Shown here piece by piece: positions 1-11,896 of a DNA stretch of 64,000 nt. The position numbers were made by a program, and so were the translations under genes. Numbering within the stretch: position 1 is the first letter of the stretch; the number at the start of each line of letters is the position of its first letter. The DNA is taken from positions 3,224,001 through 3,288,000 of the forward strand of contig NW_027480463.1 of NCBI RefSeq assembly GCF_051401765.1. The letters are read 5' to 3'. The stretch is from Calliopsis andreniformis. Its lineage: Eukaryota > Arthropoda > Insecta > Hymenoptera > Andrenidae. Under the pieces are notes generated by a model, which was not told where the DNA came from, made no database searches, and worked only from the letters and a program-made list of their open reading frames with translations.

Positions 1-31
1 TCCTGAATCCTCAACCTTCAGCCCTCAGTCC

Positions 32-178
32 TCAACAATCAGTTGTCAATCCTCAATCCTCAAGAGAATATCATCAATTCACAGTTTTCAATACTCAATA
101 CTCAATCTGCAATCTTCAAATCTCTATCCACAAACATCAATTCTCTTCACTCAACCCTCAACACTCAGTCTTCAATCC
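32..178 (+). repeat. Marker island class D, CAAGAGAATATCATC variant (representative)
   Basis: This island has TCAAGAGAATATCATCAATTC where class A has TCAATAGAATATACTCAATTC, and TCTCTTCACTC further on. It is always preceded by a pre-island segment ending CCTGAATCCTCAACC. Copies have the A of AGTTG at 41, 11905, 21814, 29212, 36575, 44384, 46842, 50161, 51082, 53782, 59555, 62843 and 63764. It is the rarest regular class and the best landmark for the largest repeat units: successive spacings are 11864, 9909, 7398, 7363, 7809, 2458, 3319, 921, 2700, 5773, 3288 and 921 bp. Confidence 0.9.
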
Positions 179-647
179 TCAATACTCAATCCTCAATCCT
201 CAATCCTCATTCTTCAATCCTGAATACCCAATTCTCAATCTTCAATCCTCAATCCTCAATCCTCAATTCTCAATCCTCAATCCTCAGACCTCAAACAGCA
301 ATACTCAACCCTCAGTCCTCGTCCTCAATCCGCAACCATCAATCCTCAATCCTCAATATTCAGTCATCAATATTCAATCTTCAGTCCTCAATCCTCAATC
401 CTCAATCCTCAATCCTCAATGTTCAATCCGCAATACCCAATCCTCAATCTTCTATCCGCAATCCTCAATCCTCAATGCTCAATCCTCAATCCTCAATCCT
501 CAATATTCAATCCTCAATACTCAATCTTCAATCCTCAATCCTCAATCCTCAATCGTCAATCCTCATTCTTCAATCCTCAACACCCAATCCTCAATCTTCA
601 ATCCTCAATCCTCAATCCTCAATTCTCAATCCTCAATCCTCAATCCT

Positions 648-820
648 CAGACCTCAAACATCAATACTCAACCCTCAGTCCTCGTCCTCAATCCACAACC
701 CTCAATCCTCGATCCTCAATCTTCAATCATCAATATTCAATCTTCAATCCTCAATCCTCAATCCTCAATACTCAATCCTCAATCCTCAATGTTCTATCCT
801 CAATACGCAATCCTCAATCT
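648..820 (+). repeat. Second marker segment (TCAGACC ... GTTCTATCC ... ACGCAATCC)
   Basis: A non-consensus run of heptamers beginning TCAGACC-TCAAACA, passing one 6-bp unit TCGTCC (682-687), then TCGATCC and TCAATCATCAATATTC, and ending AATGTTCTATCC and AATACGCAATCC. The GTTCTATCC part also occurs near 2310, 4643, 6870, 8940, 12653, 14174, 16506, 18726, 20714, 21050, 22562, 26242, 28452, 29960, 33599, 35810, 36960, 38992, 43277, 43618, 45132, 48825, 50414, 52305, 53198, 54775, 57295, 57845, 61176, 61516 and 63097. Most ATG triplets that seem to start open frames in the array come from this and similar AATG variants. Confidence 0.85.
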
Positions 821-1119
821 TCAATCCTCAATCCTCAACCCTCAATCCTCAATCCTCAACCTTAATCTTCAATCCTCAGTACTCAATCTTCAATCCTCAA
901 TGCTGAATCCTCAGTCCTCAATCCTCAATCTTCAATCCTCTGTCCTTAGTCCTCAAACCTCAATCCTCAACCCTCAGCCCTCATCCTCAATCCTCAATCC
1001 TCAATCCTCAATTCTCAATCTTCAATCCTCAATACTCAATCTTCAATCCTCAATGCTCAGTCCTCAAATTTCAATTCTGAATCCTCAATCCGGAACCCTC
1101 AATCTTCAGCCCTCAGTCC

Positions 1120-1266
1120 TCAACAATCAGTTGTCCATCCTCAATCCTCAATAGAATATACTCAATACACAGTTTTCAATACTCAATACTCAATCTGCAA
1201 TCTTCAAATCTCTATCCACAAACATCAATTCTCATCACTCAACCCTCAACACTCAGTCCTCAACGC
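1120..1266 (+). repeat. Marker island class A (representative): 21 in-register diverged heptamers
   Basis: The island starts TCAACAA-TCAGTTG, continues through AGAATATAC, CACAGTTTTC and TCTGCAATC, and ends near CAACACTCAG. Cut into sevens it stays in register over about 21 units (147 bp), so it is an old substituted heptamer segment and not foreign DNA. Further copies of this general type have the A of AGTTG at 1889, 2526, 3503, 5737, 7991, 10460, 11220, 12993, 13753, 14390, 15367, 17601, 19849, 24068, 25095, 27533, 31424, 32451, 34889, 37887, 40546, 41573, 42419, 46256, 47274, 47909, 49394, 52492, 58969, 59834 and 60469. The copies at 24068, 31424, 40546 and 49394 have ATATCCTC and carry CATTGAG or CATTCAG in place of CAATCAG. 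A TCCGGA site usually lies about 40 bp upstream (here 1089-1094). Confidence 0.9.
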
Positions 1267-4200
1267 TCAATCCTCAACCCTCAATTCTCAATCTTCAATC
1301 CTCAATACTGAACCTTCAATCCTCAATCCTCAATCCTCAGTCCTCAATCCTCAATCCTCAATCTTAATCTTCAATCCTCAGTACTCAATCTTCAATCCTC
1401 AATCCTCAATCCTCAATCCCCAATCCTCAATCTTCAATCCTCAATACTCAATCTTCAATCCTCAATACTCAATCCTCAATCCTCAATCCTCAATCCCCAA
1501 TATTAATCTTCAATCCTCAGTACTAAATCATCAAGCCTCAATCCTCAATTCTCAATCCTGAATCCTCTACCTTCAATCCTCAATACTCATTCTTCAATCC
1601 TCAATCCTCAATCCTCAATCCTCAATCCTCAATCGTCAATCTTCAATCCTCAATACTCAATCTTCAATCCTCAATCCTCAATACTCAATACTCAATCCTC
1701 AGTCCTCAGTCCTCAAACCTCAATCCTCAACCCTCAGCCCTCATCCTCAATCCTCAATCCTCAATCCTCAATTCTCAATCTTCAATCCTCAATACTCAAT
1801 CTTCAATCCTCAATGCTCAGTCCTCAAATTTCAATTCTGAATGCTCAATCCGGAATCCTCAATCTTCAGCCCTCAGTCCTCAACAATCAGTTGTCAATCC
1901 TCTATCCTCAATATAATATACTCAATTCACAGTTTTCAATACTCAATACTCAATCTGCAATCTTCAAATCTCTATCCACAAACATCAATTCTCATCACTC
2001 AACCCTCAACACTCAGTCCTCAACGCTCAATCCTCAATCCTCAATTCTCAATCTTCAATCCTCAATACTGAACCTTCAATCCTCAATCCTCAATCCTCAG
2101 TCCTCAATCCTCAATCCTCAATCCTCAATCGTCAATCTTCAATCCTCAATACTCAATCTTCAATTCTCAATCCTCAATACTCAATACTCAATCCTCATTC
2201 TACAATCCTCAATAAGCAATCCTCAATCTTCAATCCTCAATCTTCAATCATCAATATTCAATCTTCAATCCTCAATCCTCAATCCTCAATACTCAATCCT
2301 CAATCCTCAATGTTCTATCCTCAGTACGCAATCCTCAATCTTCAATCCTCAATCCTCAATCATCAAGCCTCAATCCTCAATTCTCAATCCTCAATCCTCT
2401 ACCTTCAATCCTCAATACTCAATCTTCAATCCTCAATCCTCAATCCTCAATGCTCAGTCCTCAAATTTCAATTCTGAATCCTCAATCCTGAACCCTCAAT
2501 CTTCAGCCCTCAGACCTCAACAATCAGTTGTCAATCCTCAATCCTCAATAGAATATACTCAATTCACAGTTTTCAATACTCAATACTCAATCTGCAATCT
2601 TCAAATCTCTATCCACAAACATCAATTCTCATCACTCAACCCTCAACACTCAGTCCTCAACGCTCAATCCTCAATCCTCAATTCTCAATCTTCAATCCTC
2701 AATACTGAACCTTCAATCCTCAATCCTCAATCCTCAGTCCTCAATCCTCAATCCTCAATCTCAATCTTCAATCCTCAGTACTCAATCTTCAATCCTCAAT
2801 CCTCAATCCTCAATCCTCAATCCTCAATCTTCAATCCTCAATACTCAATCTTCAATCCTCAATCCTCAATCCTCAATCCTCAATCCTCAATCCCCAATCT
2901 TAATCTTCAATCCTCAGTACTCAATCATCAAGCCTCAATCCTCAATTCTCAATCCTCAATCCTCTACCTTCAATCCTCAATACTCAATCTTCAATCCTCA
3001 ATCCTCAATCCTCAATCCTCAATCCTCAATCCTCAATCCTCAATCGTCAATCTTCAATCCTCAATACTCAATCTTCAATCCTCAATCCTCAATACTCAAT
3101 CCTCAATCCTCAATCTTCAATCCCCAATACTCAATCTTCAATCCTGAATCCTCAACCCTCAATCCTCAATCGTCAACCTTCAATCCTCAATACTCAATCT
3201 TCAATCCTCAATCCTCAACCCTCAATCCTCAATCCTCATTCTTCAATCCTCAATACCCAATCCTCAATCTTCAATCCTCAATCCTGAATCCTCAATCATC
3301 AATCCTCAATCCTCAATCCTCAATCCTCAGACCTCAACCATCAATACTCAACCCTCATCCTCAATCCTCAATCCTCAATCCTCAATTCTCAATCTTCAAT
3401 CCTCAATACTCAATCTTCAGTCCTCAATGCTCAGTCCTCAAATTTCAATTCTGAATCCTCAATCCGGAACCCTCAACCTTCAGCCCTCAGACCTCAACAA
3501 TCAGTTGTCAATCCTCAATCCTCAATAGAATATACTCAATTCACAGTTTTCAATACTCAATACTCAATCTGCAATCTTCAAATCTGTATCCACAAACATC
3601 AATTCTCATCACTCAACCCTCAACACTCAGTCCTCAACGCTCAATCCTCAATACTCAATTCTCAATCCTCAATCCTCAGTCCTCAATCGTCAGTCTTCAA
3701 TCCTCAATACTCAATCCTCAATCCTCAATCCTCGATCCTCAATCCTCAATCGTCAATCTTCAATCCTCAATACTCAATCTTCAATCCTCAATCCTCAATA
3801 CTCAATACTCAATCCTCATTCTACAATCCTCAACACCCAATCCTCAATCTTCAATCCTCAACCTTCAATAATAAATATTGAATCTTCAATCCTGAATCCT
3901 CAATCCTCAATACTCAATCCTGAATCCTCAATGATCAATCTTAATCTTCAATCCTCAGTACTCAATCTTCAATCCTCAATCCTCAATCCTCAATCCTCAA
4001 TCCTCAATCTTCAATCCCCAATAATCAATCTTCAATCCTCAATCCTCAATCCTCAATCCTCAATCCTCAATCCTCAATCCTCAATCGTCAATCTTCAATC
4101 CTCAATACTCAATCTTCAATCCTCAATCCTCAATACTCAATACTCAATCCTCATTCTTCAATCCTCAATACCCAATCCTCAATCTTCAATCCTCAATGCT

Positions 4201-4987
4201 CAATCCTCAATCCTCAATCCTCAATCTTCAATCCTCAATCGTCAATCCTCAATCCACAATCCTCAATCTTCAATCCTCAATACTCAGTCTTCAATCCTCA
4301 ATCCTCAATCCTCAATCCTGAATCCTCAATCCTCAATCCTCAATCGTCAACCTTCAATCCTCAATACTCAATCTTCAATCCTCAATCCTCAACCCTCAAT
4401 CCTCAATCCTCATTCTTCAATCCTCAATACCCAATCCTCAATCTTCAATCCTCAATCCTGAATCCTCAATCATCAATCCTCAATCCTCAATCCTCAATCC
4501 TCAGACCTCAACCATCAATACTCAACCCTCAGTCCTCGTACTCAATCCACAACCCTCAATCCTCGATCCTCAACCTTCAATCATCAATATTCAATCTTCA
4601 ATCCTCAATCCTCAATCCTCAATACTCAATACTCAATCCTCAATGTTCTATCCTCAATACGCAATCCTCAATCTTCAATCCTCAATCCTCAGTCCTCAAT
4701 CCTCAACCCTCAATCCTCAATCCTCAACCTTAATCTTCAATCCTCAGTACTCAATCTTCAATCCTCAATGCTGAATCCTCAATCCTCAATCCTCAATCTT
4801 CAATCCTCTGTCCTTAGTCCTCAAACCTCAATCCTCAACCCTCAGCCCTCATCCTCAATCCTCAATCCTCAATCCTCAATTCTCAATCTTCAATCCTCAA
4901 TACTCAATCTTCAATCCTCAATGCTCAGTCCTCAAATTTCAATTCTGAATCCTCAATCCGGAACCCTCAATCTTCAGCCCTCAGTCC

Positions 4988-5134
4988 TCAACAATCAGTT
5001 GTCCATCCTCAATCCTTAATAGAATATACTGAATTCACAGTTTTCAATACTCAATACTCGATCTGCAATCTTCAAATCTCTATCCACAAACATCAATTCT
5101 CATCATTCAACCCTCAACACTCAGTCCTCAATGT
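4988..5134 (+). repeat. Marker island class B, with an EcoRI site (representative)
   Basis: Same island as class A, but AGTTGTCAATCC is AGTTGTCCATCC and the TCAATTCAC unit is TGAATTCAC, which creates GAATTC. It is also followed by TCATTCAACC in many copies. GAATTC sites of this class are at 5031, 7258, 9313, 16895, 19115, 22936, 26630, 30271, 33986, 39408, 45506 and 58219. The shared pair of changes marks one sub-lineage amplified across the array. The 12993 island has the TCC change without the EcoRI change, so it may be an intermediate or a recombinant. Confidence 0.88.
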
Positions 5135-8100
5135 TCAATCCACAATCCTCAATTCTCAATCTTCACACCTCAAACCTCAATCCTCAATCCTCAATGTTCA
5201 ATCCTCAATACCCAATCCTCAGTCTTCAATCCTCAATCCTCAGTCCTCAATCCTCAATCCTCAATCCTCAATCCTCAGTCCTCAAACCTCAATCCTCAAT
5301 CCCCAATCCTGAATCCTCAATCCTCAATCCTCAATCCCCAATATTAATCTTCAATCCTCAGTACTAAATCATCAAGCCTCAATCCTCAATTCTCAATCCT
5401 CAATCCTCTACCTTCAATCCTCAATACTCATTCTTCAATCCTCAATCCTCAATCCTCAATCCTCAATCCTCAATCCTCAATCGTCAATCTTCAATCCTCA
5501 ATACTCAATCTTCAATCCTCAATCCTCAATACTCAATACTCAATCCTCAGTCCTCAGTCCTCAAACCTCAATCCTCAACCCTCAGCCCTCATCCTCAACC
5601 CTCAATCCTCAATCCTCAATTCTCAATCTTCAATCCTCAATACTCAATCTTCAATCCTCAATGCTCAGTCCTCAAATTTCAATTCTGAATCCTCAATGCG
5701 GAACCCTCAATTTTCAGCCCTCAGACCTCAACAATCAGTTGTCAATCCTCAATCCTCAATAGAATATGCTCAATTCACAGTTTTCAATACTCAATACTCA
5801 ATCTGCAATCTTCAAATCTCTATCCACAAACATCAATTCTCATCACTCAACCCTCAACACTCAGTCCTCAACGCTCAATCCTCAATCCTCAATTCTCAAT
5901 CCTCAATCCTCAGTCCTCAATCGTCAATCTTCAATCCTCAATACTCAATCCTCAATCCTCAATCCTCAATCCTCAATCCTCAATCGTCAATCTTCAATCC
6001 TCAATACTCAATCTTCAATCCTCAATCCTCAATCCTCAATACTCAATACTCAATCCTCATTCTACAATCCTCAACACCCAATCCTCAATCTTCAATCCTC
6101 AACCTTCAATCATCAATATTCAATCTTCAATCCTCAATCCTCAATCCTCAATACTCAATCCTCAATCCTCAATCCTCAATCTTAATCTTCAATCCTCAGT
6201 ACTCAATCTTCAATCCTCAATCCTCAATCCTCAATCCTCAATCCTCAATCTTCAATCCCCAATACTCAATCTTCAATCCTCAATCCTCAATCCTCAATCC
6301 TCAATCCTCAATCCTCAATCGTCAATCTTCAATCCTCAATACTCAGTCTTCAATCCTCAATCCTCAATACTCAATACTCAATCCTCATTCTTCAGTCCTC
6401 AATACCCAATCCTCAATCTTCAATCCTCAATGCTCAATCCTCAATCCTCAATCCTCAATCTTCAATCCTCAATCGTCAATCCTCAATCCACAATCCTCAA
6501 CCTTCAATCCTCAATACTCAGTCTTCAATCCTCAATCCTCAATCCTCAATCCCGAATCCTCAATCCTCAATCCTCAATCGTCAACCTTCAATCCTCAATA
6601 CTCAATCTTCAATCCTCAATCCTCAACCCTCAATCCTCAATCCTCATTCTTCAATCCTCAATACCCAATCCTCAATCTTCAATCCTCAATCCTGAATCCT
6701 CAATCATCAATCCTCAATCCTCAATCCTCAGACCTCAACCATCAATACTCAACCCTCAGTCCTCGTACTCAATCCACAACCCCCAATCCTCGATCCTCAA
6801 CCTTCAATCATCAATATTCAATCTTCAATCCTCAATCCTCAATCCTCAATACTCAATACTCAATCCTCAATGTTCTATCCTCAATACGCAATCCTCAATC
6901 TTCAATCCTCAATCCTCAGTCCTCAATCCTCAACCCTCAATCCTCAATCCTCAACCTTAATCTTCAATCCCCAGTACTCAATCTTCAATCCTCAATGCTG
7001 AATCCTCAATCCTCAATCCTCAATCTTCAATCCTCTGTCCTTAGTCCTCAAACCTCAATCCTCAACCCTCAGCCCTCATCCTCAATCCTCAATCCTCAAT
7101 CCTCAATTCTCAATCTTCAATCCTCAATACTCAATCTTCAATCCTCAATGCTCAGTCCTCAAATTTCAATTCTGAATCCTCAATCCGGAACCCTCAATCT
7201 TCAGCCCTCAGTCCTCAACAATCAGTTGTCCATCCTCAATCCTCAATAGAATATACTGAATTCACAGTTTTCAATACTCAATACTCGATCTGCAATCTTC
7301 AAATCTCTATCCACAAACATCAATTCTCATCACTCAACCCTCAACACTTAGTCCTCAACGCTCAATCCTCAACCCTCAATTCTCAATCTTCAATCCTCAA
7401 TACTGAACCTTCAATCCTCAATCCTCAATCCTCAGTCCTCAATCCTCAATCCTCAACCTTAATCTTCAATCCTCAGTACTCAATCTTCAATCCTCAATCC
7501 TCAATCCTCAATCCTCAATCCTCAATCTTCAATCCTGAATACTCAATCTTCAATCCTCAATCCTCAATCCTCAATCCTCAATCCTCAATCCCCAATATTA
7601 ACCTTCAATCCTCAGTACTAAATCATCAAGCCTCAATCCTCAATTCTCAATCCTCAATCCTCTACCTTCAATCCTCAATACTCATTCTTCAATCCTCAAT
7701 CCTCAATCCTCAATCCTCAATCCTCAATCCTCAATCGTCAATCTTCAATCCTCAATACTCAATCTTCAATCCTCAATCCTCAATACTCAATACTCAATCC
7801 TCAGTCCTCAGTCCTCAAACCTCAATCCTCAACCCTCAGCCCTCATCCTCAACCCTCAATCCTCAATCCTCAATTCTCAATCTTCAATCCTCAATACTCA
7901 ATCTTCAATCCTCAATGCTCAGTCCTCAAGTTTCAATTCTGAATCCTCGATCCGGAATCCTCAATCTTCAGCCCACAGTCCTCAACAATCAGTTGTCAAT
8001 ACTCAATCCTCAATAGAATATACTCAATTCACAGTTTTCAATACACAATACTCAATCTGCAATCTTCAAATCTCTATCCACAAACATCAATTCTCATCAC

Positions 8101-8652
8101 TCAACCCTCAACACTCAGTCCTCAACGCTCAATCCTCAACCCTCAATTCTCAATCTTCAATCCTCAATACTGAACCTTCAATCCTCAATCCTCAATCCTC
8201 AGTCCTCAATCCTCAATCCTCAATCTTAATCTTCAATCCTCAGTACTCAATCTTCAATCCTCAATCCTCAATCCTCAATCCTCAATCCTCAATCTTCAAT
8301 CCTCAATACTCAATCTTCAATCCTCAATCCTCAATCCTCAATCCTCAATCCTCAATCCTCAATCCCCAATCTTAATTTTCAATCCTCAGTACTCAATCAT
8401 CAAGCCTCAATCCTCAATTCTCAATCCCCAATCCTCTACCTTCAATCCTCAATACTCATTCTTCAACCCTCAATCCTCAATCCTCAATCCTCAATTCTCA
8501 ATCCTCAATCCTCAATCCCCAATCTTAATCTTCAATCCTCAGTACTCAATCATCAAGCCTCAATCCTCAATTCTCAATCCTCAATCCTCTACCTTCAATC
8601 CTCAATACTCAATATTCAATCCTCAATCCTCAATCCTCAATCCTCAATCCTC

Positions 8653-10384
8653 AATATTCAATCCTCAATACTCAATCTTCAATCCTCAATCCTCAATCCT
8701 CAATCGTCAATCCTCATTCTTCAATCCTCAACACCCAATCCTCAATCTTCAATCCTCAATCCTCAATCCTCAATTCTCAATCCTCAATCCTCAATCCTCA
8801 GACCTCAAACATCAATACTCAACCCTCAGTCCTCGTCCTCAATCCACAACCCTCAATCCTCGATCCTCAATCTTCAATCATCAATATTCAATCTTCAATC
8901 CTCAATCCTCAATCCTCAATACTCAATCCTCAATCCTCAATGTTCTATCCTCAATACGCAATCCTCAATCTTCAATCCTCAATCCTCAACCCTCAATCCT
9001 CAATCCTCAACCTTAATCTTCAATCCTCAGTACTCAATCTTCAATCCTCAATGCTGAATCCTCAGTCCTCAATCCTCAATCTTCAATCCTCTGTCCTTAG
9101 TCCTCAAACCTCAATCCTCAACCCTCAGCCCTCATTCTCAATCCTCAATCCTCAATCCTCAATTCTCAATCTTCAATCCTCAATACTCAATCTTCAATCC
9201 TCAATGCTCAGTTCTCAAATTTCAATTCTGAATCCTCAATCCGGGACCCTAAATCTTCAGCCCTCAGTCCTCAACAATCAGTTGTCCATCCTCAATCCTC
9301 CATAGAATATACTGAATTCACAGTTTTCAATACTCAATACTCGATCTGCAATCTTCAAATCTCTATCCACAAACATCAATTCTCATCATTCAACCCTCAA
9401 CACTCAGTCCTCAATGTTCAATCCACAATCCTCAATTCTCAATCTAAACACCTCAAACCTCAATCCTCAATCCTCAATGTTCAATCCTCAATACCCAATC
9501 CTCAGTCTTCAATCCTCAATCCTCAATCCTCAATCCTCAATCCTCAATCCTCAATCCTCACTCCTCAAACCACAATCCTCAATCCCCAATCCTGAATCCT
9601 CAATCTTCAGCCCTCAGTCCTCCACAGTCAGTGGTCCATCCTCAATCCTCAATAGAATATCATGATCTCACAGTTTTCAATACTCAATACTCATCCTGCA
9701 ATCTTCAAATCTCTATCCACAAACATCAATTCTCATCACTCAACCCTCAACACTCAGTCCTCAATGTTCAATCCTCAATCCTCAATTCTCAATCTTCAAT
9801 CCTCAATACTGAACCTTCAATCGTCAATCCTCAATCCTCAGTCCTCAATCCTCAATCCTCAATCTTAATCTTCAATCCTCAGTACTCAATCTTCAATCCT
9901 CAATCCTCAATCCTCAATCCTAGATCGTCAACCTTCAATCCTCAATACTCAATCTTCAATCCTCAATCCTCAATCCTCAATCCTCAATCCTCAATCCTCA
10001 TTCTTCAATCCTCAATACCCAATCCTCAATCTTCAACCCTCAATCCTCAATCCTCAATTCTCAATCCTCAATCCTCAGTCCTCAGTCCTCAAACCTCAAT
10101 CCTCAACCCTCAGCCCTCATCCTCAATCCTCTATCCTCAATCCTCAATTCTCAATCTTCAATCCTCAATCCTCAATCCTCAATCCTCAATCCTCATTCTT
10201 CAATCCTCAATACTCAATCCACAATCTTCAATCCTCAATCCTCAATCCTCAATTCTCAATCCTCAATCCTCAGTCCTCAGTCCTCAAACCTCAATCCTCA
10301 ACCCTCAGCCCTCATCCTCAATCCTCAATCCTCAATCCTCAACCCTCAATCTTCAATCCTCAATACTCAATCTTCAATCCTCAA
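8653..10384. repeat. Block shared with 22275-23992 and about 29670-31350
   Basis: Matches 22275-23992 at an offset of exactly 13622 bp (1946 heptamers) up to about 9990, then 13608 bp, a difference of two heptamers. A third copy lies in the unit starting at 29212. It holds a class B island (9280), a class C island (9630) and the local tandem duplication at 9996-10300. Homology to the 23.9-kb copy ends near 10384, where this copy reads AATGCTCAGTCC and the other AATCCTCAGTCC. Confidence 0.83.
9621..9767 (+). repeat. Marker island class C, inverted-repeat variant (representative)
   Basis: The island opens CCACAGTCAGTGG where class A has CAACAATCAGTTG, and later reads GAATATCATGAT, which contains the 8-bp palindrome ATCATGAT (9659-9666). 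Copies, given by the A or T at the matching position, are at 23252, 24508, 26946, 30587, 31864, 34302, 37300, 39724, 40986, 41923, 45822 and 58535. At 39724 and 41923 the core is CCACAGTCTGTGG. At 45822 and 58535 the sequence reads GTGGCCC and TATTATGAT, so the second palindrome is lost there. Class C commonly follows a class A or B island by about 350-440 bp. Confidence 0.88.
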
Positions 10385-10385
10385 T
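9996..10385. repeat. Local tandem duplication of about 200 bp
   Basis: The segment from CTCATTCTTCAATCC through CAGTCCTCAGTCCTCAAACC to CAGCCCTCATCC occurs at about 9996-10190 and again from about 10193. The first copy has CTCTATCC and the second a variant CAATACTCAATCCACAATC. The same doublet is present near 23607 and near 30955, so it arose before the larger duplications. Confidence 0.7.
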
Positions 10386-10459
10386 GCTCAGTCCTCAAAT
10401 TTCAATTCTGAATCCTCAATCCGGAATCCTCAATCTTCAGCCCTCAGTCCTCAACAATC

Positions 10460-11219
10460 AGTTGTCAATCCTCAATCCTCAATAGAATATACTCAATACA
10501 CAGCTTTCAATACTCAATACTCAATCTGCAATCTTCAAATCTCTATCCACAAACATCAATTCTCATCACTCAACCCTCAACACTTAGTCCTCAACGCTCA
10601 ATCCTCAACCCTCAATTCTCAATCTTCAATCCTCAATACTGAACCTTCAATCCTCAATCCTCAATCCTCAGTCCTCAATCCTCAATCCTCAATCTTAATC
10701 TTCAATCCTCAGTACTCAATCTTCAATCCTCAATCCTCAATCCTCAATCCTCAATCCTCAATCTTCAATCCTCAATACTCAATCTTCAATCCTCAATCCT
10801 CAATCCTCAATCCTCAATCCTCAATCCCCAATATTAATCTTCAATCCTCAGTACTAAATCATCAAGCCTCAATCCTCAATTCTCAATCCTCAATCCTCTA
10901 CCTTCAATCCTCAATACTCATTCTTCAATCCTCAATCCTCAATCCTCAATCCTCAATCCTCAATCGTCAATCTTCAATCCTCAATACTCAATCTTCAATC
11001 CTCAATCCTCAATACTCAATACTCAATCCTCAGTCCTCAGTCCTCAAACCTCAATCCTCAACCCTCAGCCCTCATCCTCAATCCTCAATCCTCAATCCTC
11101 AATTCTCAATCTTCAATCCTCAATACTCAATCTTCAATCCTCAATGCTCAGTCCTCAAGTTTCAATTCTGAATCCTCAATCCGGAATCCTCACTCTTCTG
11201 CCCTCAGTCCTCAACAATC
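10460..11219 (+). repeat. Higher-order monomer of about 760 bp, island to island (representative)
   Basis: From one island to the next the same order of landmarks recurs: island; TACTGAACC; CTTAATCTTC with CAGTACTC; AATATTAATC and ATCATCAAGCCTC; CCTCTACC; CGTCAATC; AACCCTCAGCCCTCATCC; GCTCAGTCCTCAA, then TTCAATTCTGAATCC and TCCGGA. Near-complete copies span 1129-1888, 4997-5736, 7224-7990, 12993-13752, 16861-17600 and 19081-19848 (740-768 bp). Spacings near 1490 bp (3503-4996, 5737-7223) are about twice this, which suggests a lost or replaced island. Confidence 0.78.
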
Positions 11220-11742
11220 AGTTGTCAATCCTCAATCCTCAATAGAATATACTCAATTCACAGTTTTCAATACACAATACTCAATCTGCAATCTTCAAAT
11301 CTCTATCCACAAACATCAATTCTCATCACTCAACCCTCAACACTCAGTCCTCAACGCTCAATCCTCAACCCTCAATTCTCAATCTTCAATCCTCAATACT
11401 GAACCTTCAATCCTCAATCCTCAATCCTCAGTCCTCAATCCTCAATCCTCAATCCTCAATCCTCAATCTTCAATACCCAATACTCAATCTTCAATCCTCA
11501 ATCCTCAATCCTCAATCCTCAATCCTCAATCCTGAATCCTCAATCGTCAATCTTCAATCCTCAATACTCAATCTTCAATTCTCAATCCTCAATACTCAAT
11601 ACTCAATCCTCATTCATCAATCCTCAATACCTAATCCTCAATCTTCAATCCTCAATCCTCAATCCTCAATCCTCAATACTCAATACTCAATCCTCATTCT
11701 TCAATCCTCAGTACCCAATCCTCAATCTTCAACCCTCAATCC

Positions 11743-11896
11743 TCAGACCACAAACATCAACACTCAACCCTCAGTCCTCGTCCTCAATCCTCAACCCCCA
11801 ATACTCAATACTCAATCTTCAATTCTCAATCCTCAATCCTCAATCCACAATCCTGAATCCTCAATCCTGAATCCTCAACCTTCAGCCCTCAGTCCT
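11743..11896 (+). repeat. Third marker segment, precedes class D islands
   Basis: Begins TCAGACCACAAACATCAACAC, includes CAACCCCCAATACTC, and ends with two TGAATCC units and CAACCTTCAGCCC directly before a class D island. The same segment precedes the class D islands at 21814, 29212, 36575, 44384, 46842, 50161, 51082, 53782, 59555, 62843 and 63764. The window opens inside one (1-31). It and the class D island are therefore one amplified unit. Confidence 0.85.

Larger units (their letters stand above)
1..8652. repeat. 8.65-kb duplicated block, copy 1
   Basis: Matches 11865-20509 with an offset of 11864 bp at the left. The offset becomes 11857 between about 5900 and 6430, which is one heptamer lost from the other copy. 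Long parts are base-identical in my reading, for example 1813-3147 against 13677-15011. Differences I saw are scattered, with a small cluster at 3690-3935. Homology stops near 8652, where this copy continues TATTCAATCCTCAATACTC and the other goes on in plain TCAATCC units. Confidence 0.9.

Noticed and set aside
1089..1094. TCCGGA palindrome upstream of many islands as a regulatory site
   Set aside because: It arises from a single C to G type change in TCAATCC-TGAACCC units, is six bases long, and is absent before many islands.
1121..1133. Intrinsic terminator at the CAAC/GTTG inverted repeat
   Set aside because: The stem is only 4 bp with two G-C pairs and has no following T run.
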